From positions 16,820,501 through 16,884,500 of the forward strand of contig NC_053416.1 of NCBI RefSeq assembly GCF_016859285.1: 64,000 nt of DNA, written 5' to 3'. Of this stretch, positions 41,447 through 52,135 are shown one piece after another. Source of the DNA: Xiphias gladius (taxonomy: Eukaryota > Chordata > Actinopteri > Istiophoriformes > Xiphiidae). Made by a program: the position numbers and the translations under genes. The notes below the pieces were generated by a model. It saw nothing but the letters and a program-made list of their open reading frames with translations. It ran no database searches and had not been told where the DNA came from. Numbering within the stretch: the first letter of the stretch is position 1; each line of letters begins with the position of its first letter.

Positions 41447-42783
41447 TCAGCGCATCTTCTTTTCTTTCTTATTGCCTGTCTGCATGACATCGTTAAGGGT
41501 AAATGACATGAAGGCAATCTGCTCAAGTTCACTCTCTTTCCCGCACTCTATCAGGCACGAAAACTGATCCTTGTCTCCGTTGTAGGCCAGGTCCGAGTAG
41601 CCACTGGGTCCGCTGTGGATGATCCTGGGCCTGTCCCAACCTGATGAGTGCAGGGGGGACCGGTTCAGATACACGCCCATGTCCCTTCTACTGGACCTAT
41701 TAGTTGGATGCATGAAGAGGAGCCAGGTTTGTGTGTCTGGAGACAAGAGCGATGTGCCACAAGCTTTGCTTTCGGCGTCATCATTTGGGACAAATTCAGG
41801 AGCAGGAAAGCCAACGACGCTGCCTTGACACCCTGAAGGTGGTTCGATGAGCTCCTGAGCCATGTGGGGCTTGTCAAAATACACACCGCTGTTTTCACTC
41901 AGGGCCTCACATCTGTGGCCTCCAGCGTTACGAGCATTGCAGTAAAGATGACTCCGGCCCTCATGGTCTATGATCTCTGCCATTTCACATTCACATGACT
42001 TTTTTCGAAGCATTTTACCTATATGCCACGTCTGTCCAAAGTCCTCACTATAAATAGACAGTGAGCGTGGGTAGACTGTAAATGGAATGGGGAAGGAACA
42101 GCATCTGTAAGGGATGTAATAGGCATATGCAGGAATGATCAATCTGCCATTCTCCATCTGAACACCGTGGCCGGGACCCACCGCGAATGTGGCCCACCTA
42201 TGGATGGTTTCGCCAACTACACTCTCTGTTAAGTCTTTCGCTTGACTCCAAGTTTGCCCATCATCACTGCTGCTAATACAGCAAAGACGTGCCTTGTTCT
42301 TACCTGTAATGACTTGCCTAGTCTCTGTGGTGTTTCCCCAGATGCAGATGAATAATAAAAACAATGTTTTGCTGTTTTTCTCATACACTGGGCAAGGATT
42401 CATGGTGCGGTGGTTAGGTAGACATGCTGTCAACAGCTCCTGACTGGAGGACCACTGCAAACACATTTCAAAGGACAACAATTAAAAAGATGAGCACACC
42501 CAATGCTGATGGTTTTTAGTGTTAAAGCAAAGGCTTACGCAAAGGTGCGAATAATTACCTGAACAGATCCATCTGCTTTTAGTGTTCCTCTTCTCATAAC
42601 AAGAATTTTGGCATCATGGTCAGAAGGTGAAGATCTTTTCTCTGCAAAGGCGAGGAAGGTGTGACTGTGCCTCAGATAAATGAGAGCAGGAACTCTGTAT
42701 GTTATCCCATTTGCCTCCTTTTCAAACAAAGTTGTTTTGGCTAGGTCCCCTCCAATGCCACTCTTTGATGGTGTGTTTCCCAT
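41447..42783 (-). CDS. neu3: Sialidase-3-like (plasma-membrane ganglioside sialidase)
   Basis: Removes terminal sialic acid, in NEU3 chiefly from gangliosides at the plasma membrane. Two coding exons: 42783-42559 (75 codons) and 42454-41447 (335 codons plus TGA), phase 0, 410 residues; human NEU3 has 428. Residues 29-32 are YRVP, a conservative form of the family's (F/Y)RIP motif. Asp boxes SSDDGQTW and SEDFGQTW are intact. WATFAVGPGHG, LIIPAYAYYIP, EPPSGCQGSVV, GPSGYSDLA (nucleophile Tyr) and the Arg-rich HPTNRSSRRD are as expected for an active enzyme. The acidic FAEKRSSPSDHDA region matches NEU3 rather than NEU1 or NEU4. The protein starts MGNTPSKSG, which fits the N-myristoylation pattern, and ends in a basic tail. 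Teleosts have several neu3-like copies; which one this is cannot be told. Confidence 0.93.
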
Positions 42784-42985
42784 GGTGGATCAGAGTTCCT
42801 GTGAATAGAAAATGTTCCAAATGTATGACAAGTCTTAGCTTGTGATGTTTAGTCTGGCAATGAAAAATCTTTAAAGCACAAGACTAACAGAGTTCACACT
42901 CCAGCAGCTCATCATAGCCACATATGATTGCATTGGTACAAACAGCAGTCTAGCGTATAATGTGCGTGCATAACAAATCCCTTAC

Positions 42986-43100
42986 CTTCACTTGCCACTC
43001 TTCACATTCGTCACCCTTGGTCTTTGAGGGAACGGCATTATACCGTCTGATTTCACGCCAAACCAAGGACCTCTAATGTTCACGACACTGATGCTATGGG
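42986..43100 (-). other. neu3: Probable noncoding first exon of neu3
   Basis: On the minus strand a donor (GTGAAG|GTAAGG) ends an exon at 42986. A matching acceptor (TATTCACAG|GAACTC) opens the coding exon at 42798, 15 bases before the ATG at 42783. The right end (transcription start) is a guess, placed in the CpG-rich text near 43100. Confidence 0.5.
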
Positions 43101-43781
43101 ATCATCCGAAAAGAAGACGACGCTCAAGCGAGAGGTACGCTCACACGCTCTTCCGTTTTCGCTTGGACGCGTCCTGACTAAACTAGACGTCCGGTCTTAA
43201 CTAGATACGTAAGCAGAAGCACCAAGGAGTCCCTGTATCGTGTATTTCCCCGTGAGTATGCCAACACAATAACTACGTAACAGACAAACTAGCTGCTTTT
43301 TGTTACAGGAGTAACCAAAAACAGAATCCCACTGCAACCACGGCACATCCTGATTTACGCATGCGCATTGTGGTTAGTTCTGCTCTGACGCTACCTAGCT
43401 AAAAGGTTTAAACGAATAATGGTCGGAAGTAAATATGTCTTGATGAGTAATTAGACACTTTGTGTTAGTGATAGGAAAACTGCATCAAAATCGTATCTAT
43501 AGCTGTCTAACGTCTCTAAATACTTATCTTATTATTGAATTCAGTCTTCGAACAGCTCGGCTCACCGGTCCCTTCCACCATTAAGAAAATACCCACGTTG
43601 ACCTTTTACCGCCCCCCGCTGGACGTGAGGGGAAGCTCTCGTCTTACGTGTTGTTGCTAGGAAACGGAACACTACAGTGGAGCTGCAGCAAGTAGTTGTG
43701 TCAGTTCGGTGCGTGGAAAGCGTAGTTAGCATTTGCTCCAAGAGTTTTTTCGTGATAAATGGATTTACACAAGCAAACAAG
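43101..43781. promoter_or_regulatory. Divergent neu3/xrra1 promoter region
   Basis: About 680 bases of relatively CpG-rich sequence separate the presumed neu3 start from the xrra1 ATG. It contains a CTCF-like motif (minus strand of 43609-43622, CCAGCGGGGGGCGG) and an RFX X-box-like site at 43653-43665. No TATA box seen. Shared control is inferred from layout. Confidence 0.5.
43653..43665 (+). promoter_or_regulatory. RFX X-box-like motif upstream of xrra1
   Basis: GTTGCTAGGAAAC is two inverted half-sites, GTTGCT and GGAAAC, with a one-base spacer, matching the X-box bound by RFX factors that drive ciliary genes. It is 117 bases before the xrra1 ATG, a typical distance. Confidence 0.55.
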
Positions 43782-46700
43782 ATGACTGCTGCATCCTATA
43801 AAATTGATGATGGGCAGAGCTATCCTACCAAATGCTTCCCTGCCCGAACATTACTCCGTCGAAGGAAAGACGGTAGGTTAAATTAACTTAAGTGAAATGA
43901 TGCAAGAAAATAACTAGTCCGCATAGTTACATGAAATTATCAGCAACAAGGACAGTACCGCAAACAATAGGGAGAACCATTTTAGTAGGTTAATATAATG
44001 AAAACAAGATATTACGGTACTACTTTATGAAAAAGCACCATTTATAAGGCTTTAAAAAGCTGTAAGTAATGGCTTTACTACTGCTTTACAGATCAGTTAT
44101 AAGCCATTAATATCAATAACCTTTGGGTTGCCAGGTTTTTGAAAGTCGTCCTACAGCATGACACCTTATCAACACTTATATTCAGTAGGGCGACCCCTCC
44201 TAGCCGTCAAGTCTACAGTAATAAATGTTAGTAAGTCAAGGGTACCATATTTCTCACTTTCCAATAAGTCGCCTTTGGTGCAGTTGGTCAGTATGGCATT
44301 AATAAAAGGTAATGGGTTTCTCAATTTGTAATAAGCCGTCAGCAAAAGCTGCAAAAAGTCAGTCAACTATAAATGTTGATAAATCATTAATAAATAGTTC
44401 TACTATAATCCATCAAGTTATAAATGTAAAGCTATGTATGAACGGATTTTGGTCCAGATGCCCTGCAGCGCCTTTCCAGAAGGTGAGTGGTCAGAGCCAG
44501 CTAAAAGATGAGGGTCTTGCAGAAGGAGGATTTTCAGCAACCTGGCATCCCAAAAGTTGTTTAAGTAATGGCTTATACCTGATTTATAAAGAATTAGTAA
44601 ATGATTTATTATCCCTTAATAGAGCCAATAATTAAAGATTATAAACCCTTTATAAATGTCGCCTTATCAGAAAGTGGTATGACATTACAATATGGGCTTT
44701 ATAAAATGCTGGAAATAGTGTGATGCCACTGGAGTTAAAAAGCATTTAGCATTTTAAGGCACTTAGCAAATATATATTACTAACTATAGAAAAAGGGCTG
44801 CAAAAGTCATATTCAGTTAACAATCAGCCCATTGATTAGTTGCTTAATGAAATCACCCTTTAGTCTGTGATGAAAAAATAATACCCCGCGAAAGATATCA
44901 GGGCCCAAATGGTATTTTCAGATTTCTTATTTGTCTGTCCGAAACAAAACAAAACAGAACAAAACAAAACAAAACAAAAGAACAAAACCTGCAAATTTTC
45001 TAATATTTGTTGTCATCAATTCATTTTCTGTTGGTTTAATGACCAAACATTGAAACTTCTGGAAGGCAACATTAGTTTGTCTTAAGGGAGACAAAGTTCA
45101 GGCTAATACCGATGATCACTTTTAAAATGGTTTATGGTGTTATGTATCTATAGAAGCTGCCCAATAAATTATTCCTTTAAATATAACTGAATGAGTATCT
45201 ATTATATACTGTGCATTAAATCAGACAGAAGGTATTAAACTATGAGATTAATAAATTATGAAACTGCACAAACAGCAAGCATGGACATTTTAACATTCAA
45301 CAACTGGCGGGGAGGGACTGCAAATTCAAACGCAGTTTCCATGACAGATGACTCTGAAGCAAAAAGTTTGCAAAAGTTAGACAGCCATCAAGTCCCACTG
45401 AGGGACTTTTGCAGTTAAATCATTACAAGAAAAACATGCTCTATTGATCTCTCACACTCTTAGATAAATGATTAAGGATCTCTACCTTGGCAAATGATCT
45501 GGGACATATATGAGCAAATTTGTCAACAGTGCATATGTTATTTGATTATATAAATCATAGCTTTGCTGATCGTTTGTACAGTAATATACTTTGTTTTGCA
45601 CTACACAGTAGACTGTAGATTTGAAACATTTAGTGGATTAACTGAAAAGTTGATTGACAGAAATTTAATCTGCAACTGTTTTGATAATCATTTAACTGTT
45701 TGAGACATTAATCAAACAAAATTGCCAAAATACTCAAATTTGATGATTTGCTGCTTTTCTCTGTTTTATATGATTGTTAATTGACTATCTTTGGGTGTTG
45801 GACTACTGGTAGGACAAAAGAAGCAATTTGAATGTCAGCTTCGGCAATGAGAAATTATGATGGCCATTTTTAACTATTTTATTGTATTTTACAGACAGCA
45901 CGATAAACTATTAATAAGAGAATAATCTGAAAATGAATCAGTCATGAAAGTAATTGTTAGTTGATGCCCTAATAGACTGTTGACATTTGTAAATCTGAAC
46001 ACAGTATCTGCTGATATTATTTTATCCAGTTTTACTTTCCTTTAAGGTGGTGGTCATTGGCTTGTGGCTTACACAAAGGCAGAGGAGCAGAGGTATAGTA
46101 ATGTGCGCAGAAGAATAAAAGAGACTCATAAAAAACGTTTGAACAGCAGGGTGGCTGATCCTCCTCATAGTAGTACTTTAGATGGACCCTTCCTGGTAAG
46201 TCGCTGAAATGAGACTTCTGTGTGAGACTTGCTTATTTGACAAAAGACAGCAAGATCAGTTGTCTTTTGGTGGCCCCCAGACAATTACAATTTTCAATTT
46301 TCTTTTGTAGCTCCAGTTACACTGTGTTGATAAACCCTCTGAGCTGTGCTCTGTTGACATCAGTGAACAGAAATTGAATTCTGTAAGAGTCACTTTTCAC
46401 ATTTTGGTCAAAATTATCTGGTAGTCTGAGGGTAAGCCTGAGTAAAGATTGTTTTCTAACTGTGCACAGGTCAAGCCAGAAGACCTCAAGGTGTTTGATA
46501 ATGTAGCATTCATCGATGCTTCTATTAACTCCCTCTCTTTAGGTGATTATTTTTACATATCATGCAAACCTTAAATAAAGTCTTCTCTTGCAAAGAAGTG
46601 AAGAGTTTCTGAAATGTCCATTCTTTTTCTACAGGGTCTTTCAGCAGTTTTGTGTCTTTAAGAGAACTCAATCTGTCTGTAAACAGGATTTGCAACATGA

Positions 46701-49700
46701 CCTTTGATGCCTCTGACTTCCCTTATCTGGAGGTAGGATGACTGATTTTGACATACTGTACTTATTAGATACACTATTGTTATTACTATTTTTAATATTT
46801 GTTAATAGTCCCTCCAACATGTTCTCATTTTATTTATGATGCTTCTTTCACAACTCCACTTCTTTCAGAGCTTTTCTATGATCTGGTGACAAACAAAGAA
46901 ACTATGTACGGCCAGTTTAATCTCCAGTGATGTCTACATCATGCCTTTTAAAAAGAGAACTTCAGTATTTGTGCCTGTTTGATGTTTGAACAAAGCTGAT
47001 TATGAGGGAAGGGGGGTGGGATTCATAATTAACTCATGCTAGAGCAGTGTGTGTAACATCTGTAATATTTCAAAGTGCATTGTCTTCCACTCTGCTAATG
47101 GGTACTTGTAGCAATAACTTCCTTTTTCCATTTCATCTTCTTGATGTGGTCATGTTTATCTAAATGATTTATTGAAATCCTCACAGGCTTTGGATTTGTC
47201 CTACAACAGTTTGTCAGCTGATGATATTGTTTCCATCGGTTGGCTTCCACGTCTAAAAGTCCTTCATCTGACTGGAAATCATCTTCATCATCTTCCTCCT
47301 AATCTGGGTTCTTCCAACCTTGACCCCACTCAACTGTTAGTACAAAACCTTATTTTCCGTGAAGCAGCAATATAAGAGTGACTAGGTATAGAGTTGGTCA
47401 TGGGATAATTTTATTTATAGCATTCCTACTACTAATGGAAAAAGCTTCATCTATGATCAGACAACTTGCCATTTCAGTGCATAAAATTGCTCTTTTTGCT
47501 AGTTGTTTTAGTCTTAAGTCTGGCTACTTTTATGTAAATTTATGCTAATAACCAACACAAATGTCTTCTAATAGTATTTGCACATTTGTTCTGGGAAAAA
47601 ATGGCACATACATAAGTAGATAATTGATTAAATTAGCGAGTGTGGTCTTTTTTTTAATTTATTTTTTTTATCCCAACTTCACACTCAGGTCAGTTCTATC
47701 AAGCACTTTTTTGTGTAATGCTTGTTTTGCCAGTGAGATGGTGGCTACTTTCCATATAACAGCTAAGTTGAAAAAACACTGACATAAGATGGCGGAATGA
47801 AAGACAACTACTCTGTTTCAATACATATTTTCCACATCAAAATGCGAATTGATTCTCCAATTACAGTCTGATGTTGCCTCCAGTTTCTTTTTTCAATTAT
47901 TACTGCAGAAAATATCTTAAGCAGGCAGCATACATGATCCAGTATCCAGTAGTGAATGAGGAAGAATGAACGGCAATGTATTCCAAGTACTTTAACCAAT
48001 AATGGTGCAAATGTTTTATAGTTTTATAGTGATCTTTCAAACTATTTGTGTCAGTCATCATTTGGTAGGCTAACTCTTCATGTATCAAACATGCTTATAC
48101 TTGATCAGTAAATTGTTTAGAATAAGGCGAAACAGTGAATTAGACAGAAAGGACAAAACGTCAAGATGCATTTGGAACAGTTTTCAAATTGACCAAAAGG
48201 GGGTGCACAAATGTTCCAGATTCACACTCCTGATTCTGGTAAAGCAAATGTAATGACATTCAATACACCTGCTTTACAGCCAGGTATATAAATGGTGTGC
48301 ATGCATGTATATTCGTAGCATGTTAATGTAACTTTATGACTTTAATTGCTTTATAAAATGCTTTTAGTGTTTATTAGTATACGCACTGTACTGGATTTTA
48401 TGATGTTGGTTGATTGTACTGTTGTACTTTTGCTTTTGTTTTTTTTTGTAGACTGGCTAAAGAAGAAGACACACAATTTAGAGCTCTCGAAGTCCTGATG
48501 CTTGATGATAACAAACTGTCCTCCGGCGTCTTCAGCAGTCTTACAAACCTTAAGAGGTTATGATTTGGTTTTCTATATAGTATTTTAAGTAAATAAGTAT
48601 TACTTAAAAGGACACTCCACCAAGTCATAGTCATATCACTAGAGTACCTTTTAGCCTGTGAAAACAATAATAGCGTATAACCACTTTTGGGAGCATAGAG
48701 TTTGTAAGATGTGGAGATTTATCATGCAGGGAGGTGCTATCACCTTGCATTATGGGAAGTGTAGGATCCAGTGTTTTTTGGAGATTGACTCATATTAGGG
48801 ACTAAAAAATGGGATATTTCAGCCTCAGCTGCATCAATTTTGAACATTCTTTTTTAATTACCTCCACCAAGGAGGTTATTTTTTCATCTGTGTCTGTTTA
48901 TTTGTAAGCAGGATTACGCAAAAAGTACTGAACCGATTTGCTCCAAACTTGGTGGAGTACTGGGGCTTGGGCCAGGGAAAAACCCATTCATTTTTGGGCA
49001 GATCCAGATCATTTAGTATGAATTTGAATTTTTTTTCTCGTAAGTCTTGTGTATGTTGTTTTTTCATTGGGCTTGGTGGAGGTATGCACGCCACTGAGGG
49101 CCAATTTTGTTTAAAATATGTCTGTTTCAAATATCCCAAATTCATGGAAATACAATACTAATTCATTTTAAATTGTCAATTACAGGCTAAAGTACTTAAA
49201 CCTACAGGGGAACTGTATTTCTGAAATACCATATTTCCAACCAACGGGCTTTTCAAAACCTGTGCAGACTTCTAATGAAAGGCATGCTGAGGAAGAGGGA
49301 CCTGGTAAATGTTATGAAGCTGCTTGATGTAATTTGTAATCAATTTAACAACAGACCTGCATGTTAGAGTTTCCTTAGCATCCTCTGAAAAAAATTTGAT
49401 TTAGTCATTTTTATCCATTCACACCAGTCTACATTGAGCCAGATCCTAACAATGGTGAAAATTTCAAGAGAATCTCACAGGTAATTAATTCTGCAGTTGG
49501 TGTTTGAGATGGTTCATCACTTTGTATCTATAGCCCACATTTTACATCTGTTCGTAAAACTTGTGTGTGATCAGTCATCCCAGATCTTTCAGAGGGAAAA
49601 CCTGGAGGAGTACTGCAAAGGATCCAGTTTGCCACTACCCGAGCTTCAGTTCCTCAATTTATCTGACAACAAGGTATGTCTGCTATTTTATATAGATAAA

Positions 49701-51379
49701 CAACAATTTTTGAAAAATTAGCTAACGTGTCTCAACAGTGTTTTTGTCATCAGATTGAAGCAGAAGAAGCACTGATGGCTGTCGCTCTTTTCCCAGTACT
49801 TTGTGAACTTGATATTTGCTCCAACCCTCTGACCACACAGAGAAGTGGTAATCTTCTTCTATAAAAGAAAGTTTTTAATGATTGGTTCTGAATTGGGATT
49901 GCTGAAATTGCTTTCATGTCTTTGTTTAAACACAGGAGACCCCCCCTTACTGACCTATTATCTCCAAGAGAGACTGGGGATAACAATAAAGCGTAAAAAG
50001 ACCCAAGAAGTTGTGAAGCCCCCGTTGAAGGTGTCCACTGACCCAAAATGGAAGGTTGGATGTGTTCTGCATAGTTAATATTGTCTGATCATGACCCTCC
50101 AGATTTCACTATATGAAAGTTAAACAGTTATGTCAATGATTCGTCTTTTTGTTGACATGTTTGTTTTGCAGGTGAAAGAAAGAATCCCAAAGATGTCAAA
50201 GAAGCTGTTGTTGATGGCTGCAACTTGTCCTGCACCAACTCAGGATGAGGAAACTGAGGTGACTGTCAAGAAAACACCAGAACCTGAGGGCAGAGATGAC
50301 ACCTTCCAAGAAGATACAGAGCACTTCTTTGTTACTCAGGTATGTATACGTCCAGTGTCTGTGATTTTCATATTGCTCCTGTTGGTTGGGAAATACGAAT
50401 TCTAAAACCTTTAGGTTTATAAATGCTGTTCAGAACTACACAGTGGATTAGTGTCTACACAGTTTCTTTGTCTCGTTACTGAATGTTATTTAATGTCCAG
50501 GTAGCAGACATTTCTGATTATGAGTTTGATCTTCGAGCTGATGAGAAAGTGACTGCAGAGAACAAGGGGAGAAACGAGGACGATACCATCCCTGTAAAAT
50601 TCAACTGTTATAAAATGTTGATTAATGCAAAACCAAATCCTGATGTGGTGGAGTCCATTGGTGAGTACTGTAGTTTCACCTGCAGCTGTTTATTTTTTTT
50701 ACATTTTACTCAAGCCCTAAAGAGTTTGGCTATACAATGGCCCCATAGTGAAGGGGAATATTCATGCTTTTTTTCTCCCAACAGGAATTCAAACAGCTGT
50801 TCGGATGCTGGAACACGCACTGAAGAATCTTAATGTTTACAGAGACTCAAAACCAAAACTTGATAGCATCCAGATGCCACACAAAGAAAGACAGAAAAGG
50901 GTTTGATATTTTGCTTCCCAAATTTAATTGCATTCCCTATCAATGTTATTGTCAAATTATAACAAATCTAACAAGAACGGTAAAGAACAAGGAAAATGAT
51001 ATCACCTTCTTGTTATTTTCTTTACACAGATTAAGGAACTTCCACCTTTGAAACTGATAAAGAAGCCAGTTGAAAGGGTTGACCAAATGATCAAAGAAAT
51101 GAAAGAGAGTACAACGATAAGAGAAGTCACCTTGAGTATGTACATTTCTGATACAAACCCTGTCAGCTAACTTGACCTTTCATGACCTTACTTTTCTTTA
51201 TGTAACACTTTGTTTTCTGTACAGGCAGTGCCATACAGTGCACAGGTGTTAACAAGCACGAATATAAGGAAGCTTTATCGCTGCTGAGCGATATGAAGAC
51301 AAAGTACAAGATGGTCCATAAGAAAACAATGGAACAAGCAGCCAGTGTTGAGTCCAATAGACCCACCAACCTAAACTGA
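43782..51379 (+). CDS. xrra1: X-ray radiation resistance-associated protein 1 (leucine-rich repeat)
   Basis: Seventeen exons: 43782-43872, 46047-46195, 46311-46382, 46470-46542, 46635-46732, 47187-47335, 48452-48556, 49186-49304, 49428-49480, 49575-49673, 49754-49847, 49936-50054, 50172-50339, 50501-50660, 50785-50900, 51030-51135, 51225-51379. All phases agree, giving 641 residues; human XRRA1 has about 790. The start YKIDDGQSYPTKCFPARTLL and GGHWLV match the human N-terminus. Leucine-rich repeats follow (LRELNLSVN, ALDLSYNSLSADDI, LKVLHLTGNHLHHLPPNL, LEVLMLDDNKL, LKYLNLQGN, LQFLNLSDNK), then PPLLTYYLQERLGI and a Lys-rich C-terminal half (SKPKLDSIQ, NKHEYKEALSLL). Function is little known; the gene was linked to X-ray response. 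The 49575 exon could instead start at 49584, in frame. Direct neu3 adjacency supports the identification. Confidence 0.9.
44020..44690. repeat. Fold-back repeat in xrra1 intron 1
   Basis: The left end (TACTTTATGAAAAAGCACCA, then TTTATAAGGCTTTAA) corresponds to the reverse complement of the right end (TACCACTTTCTGATAAGGCG, then CATTTATAAAGGGTTTA). Repeated TTATAA and AATAAAT motifs run through both halves. The inner 44440-44560 part is GC-richer and unrelated to the arms. MITE-like. Confidence 0.6.
44797..45075 (+). repeat. hAT-like dispersed repeat, family C, copy 1 (5' part)
   Basis: Starts GGGCTGCAAAAGTCATATTC and contains CAGCCCATTGATTAGTTG, matching in reverse the right end of the copy at 45600-45974 (TAGTTGATGCCCTAAT). 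An (AAAAC)n run lies inside at 44941-44989. This is the style of the common fish repeat whose ends read AGGGCTGCAACTAA. Confidence 0.6.
45600..45974 (-). repeat. hAT-like dispersed repeat, family C, copy 2
   Basis: Contains GATTTGCTGCTTTTCTCTG, TATCTTTGGGTGTTGGACTA, AGGACAAAAGAAGCAATTTG and a terminal AATTGTTAGTTGATGCCCTA, phrases I recall from a widespread teleost element. It is inverted with respect to copy 1. Confidence 0.65.
48600..48800 (-). repeat. Dispersed repeat, family A, copy 3 (inverted)
   Basis: Starts TTAAAAGGACACTCCACCA, the reverse complement of the right end of copy 2 (TGGTGGAGTGCTCCTTTAA at about 54040-54060). It also holds GCATTATGGGAAGTG and CCAGTGTTTTTTGG, matching copy 2's CACTGGATG..TTTCCCATAACG reversed. 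In the xrra1 intron after exon 7. Confidence 0.65.
48862..49110 (+). repeat. Dispersed repeat with CCTCCACCAAGGAGG / GGTGGAGGTATGC ends, copy 1
   Basis: Left end CCTCCACCAAGGAGGTTATT, then GCAGGATTACGCAAAAAGTA, CCAAACTTGGTGGAGTACTG, and right end GGCTTGGTGGAGGTATGCAC. It is a very common fish repeat as I recall it. A second copy lies at 51985-52135. Confidence 0.7.
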
Positions 51380-51840
51380 GCTCAACCGCCACCTGTGCAG
51401 ATGATCTAATTGATATTCAAATGCATAGCTAAACTCTGATTCTCTTCCTGTCTTGAATACCACCTTTTTTATGTTGGCATACAAGTGTGTGGGGTTGCAT
51501 TGAAATCACTGTGTTTCTGTCTGTTCACATAGTTCTGTCTGATTAACACTGTGACAAGCATACAGGGATGGTTTTGAGCAGCTGCACCGATGCTGCTATG
51601 ACCAGATTCAATCCAGTATGGACTGAATGCATAGTATGCATCCACTGTTTGCTAATAGAGTTCAGCTGTAAGAGTTAAATGGGTCGTCTTTGGGGAGAGC
51701 CAACGACAGTTTGTGTACATTTGTATCTTTTCAGTCCAAAAAGAAGTCTCAGTGATTCCTCTGGCCCAACCTGTTTCCATAAGCATGCCCTTGAACATCC
51801 CAGAATGAAATTATTAGTGATGTCTTCTATTCTACTATAG

Positions 51841-51936
51841 GCAAACGGACTTTGATAATCAGTGAGAAAGATGTCGGCTCCAGCAGCCATGTTCCACTGA
51901 AGTGTAATTCAGCAATGAAGAAATGCAGCTTCATGG
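51841..51936 (+). other. Exon-like 96-base segment in phase with xrra1
   Basis: Preceded by a good acceptor (TTCTATTCTACTATAG) and followed by G|GTAACC. It is open in the one frame that would join to the single overhanging A of exon 16 (ends 51135), coding KRTLIISEKDVGSSSHVPLK and on. It could be an alternative 3' exon that bypasses the stop-bearing exon 51225-51379, or chance. Confidence 0.25.
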
Positions 51937-51984
51937 GTAACCGTGTGCTCGAACGTCCTTAATTCCTTTCACTTTTCATTTTCC

Positions 51985-52135
51985 TCCTTGGTGCAGGGAT
52001 GGGGCAAGGGCCGGGGAAGAAGCCAGTAAATTTTGAGGCCACTGTGAATTTGAATTTTTTTCTCTGAAGACTGGTGTATGTTGTTTGACACAGACCTGGC
52101 GGAGGTATGCACTCTACTGAGTGCCGTTCTAGTTA
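51985..52135 (+). repeat. CCTCCACCAAGGAGG-type repeat, copy 2 (3' part)
   Basis: Shares GAATTTGAATTTTTTTCTC, TGTATGTTGTTT and GGCGGAGGTATGCACTCTAC with the right half of 48862-49110; the left half is mostly gone. Confidence 0.65.

Noticed and set aside
41619-41898. Frames on the plus strand and in another minus frame within 41619-41898
   Set aside because: Shadows of the neu3 second coding exon.
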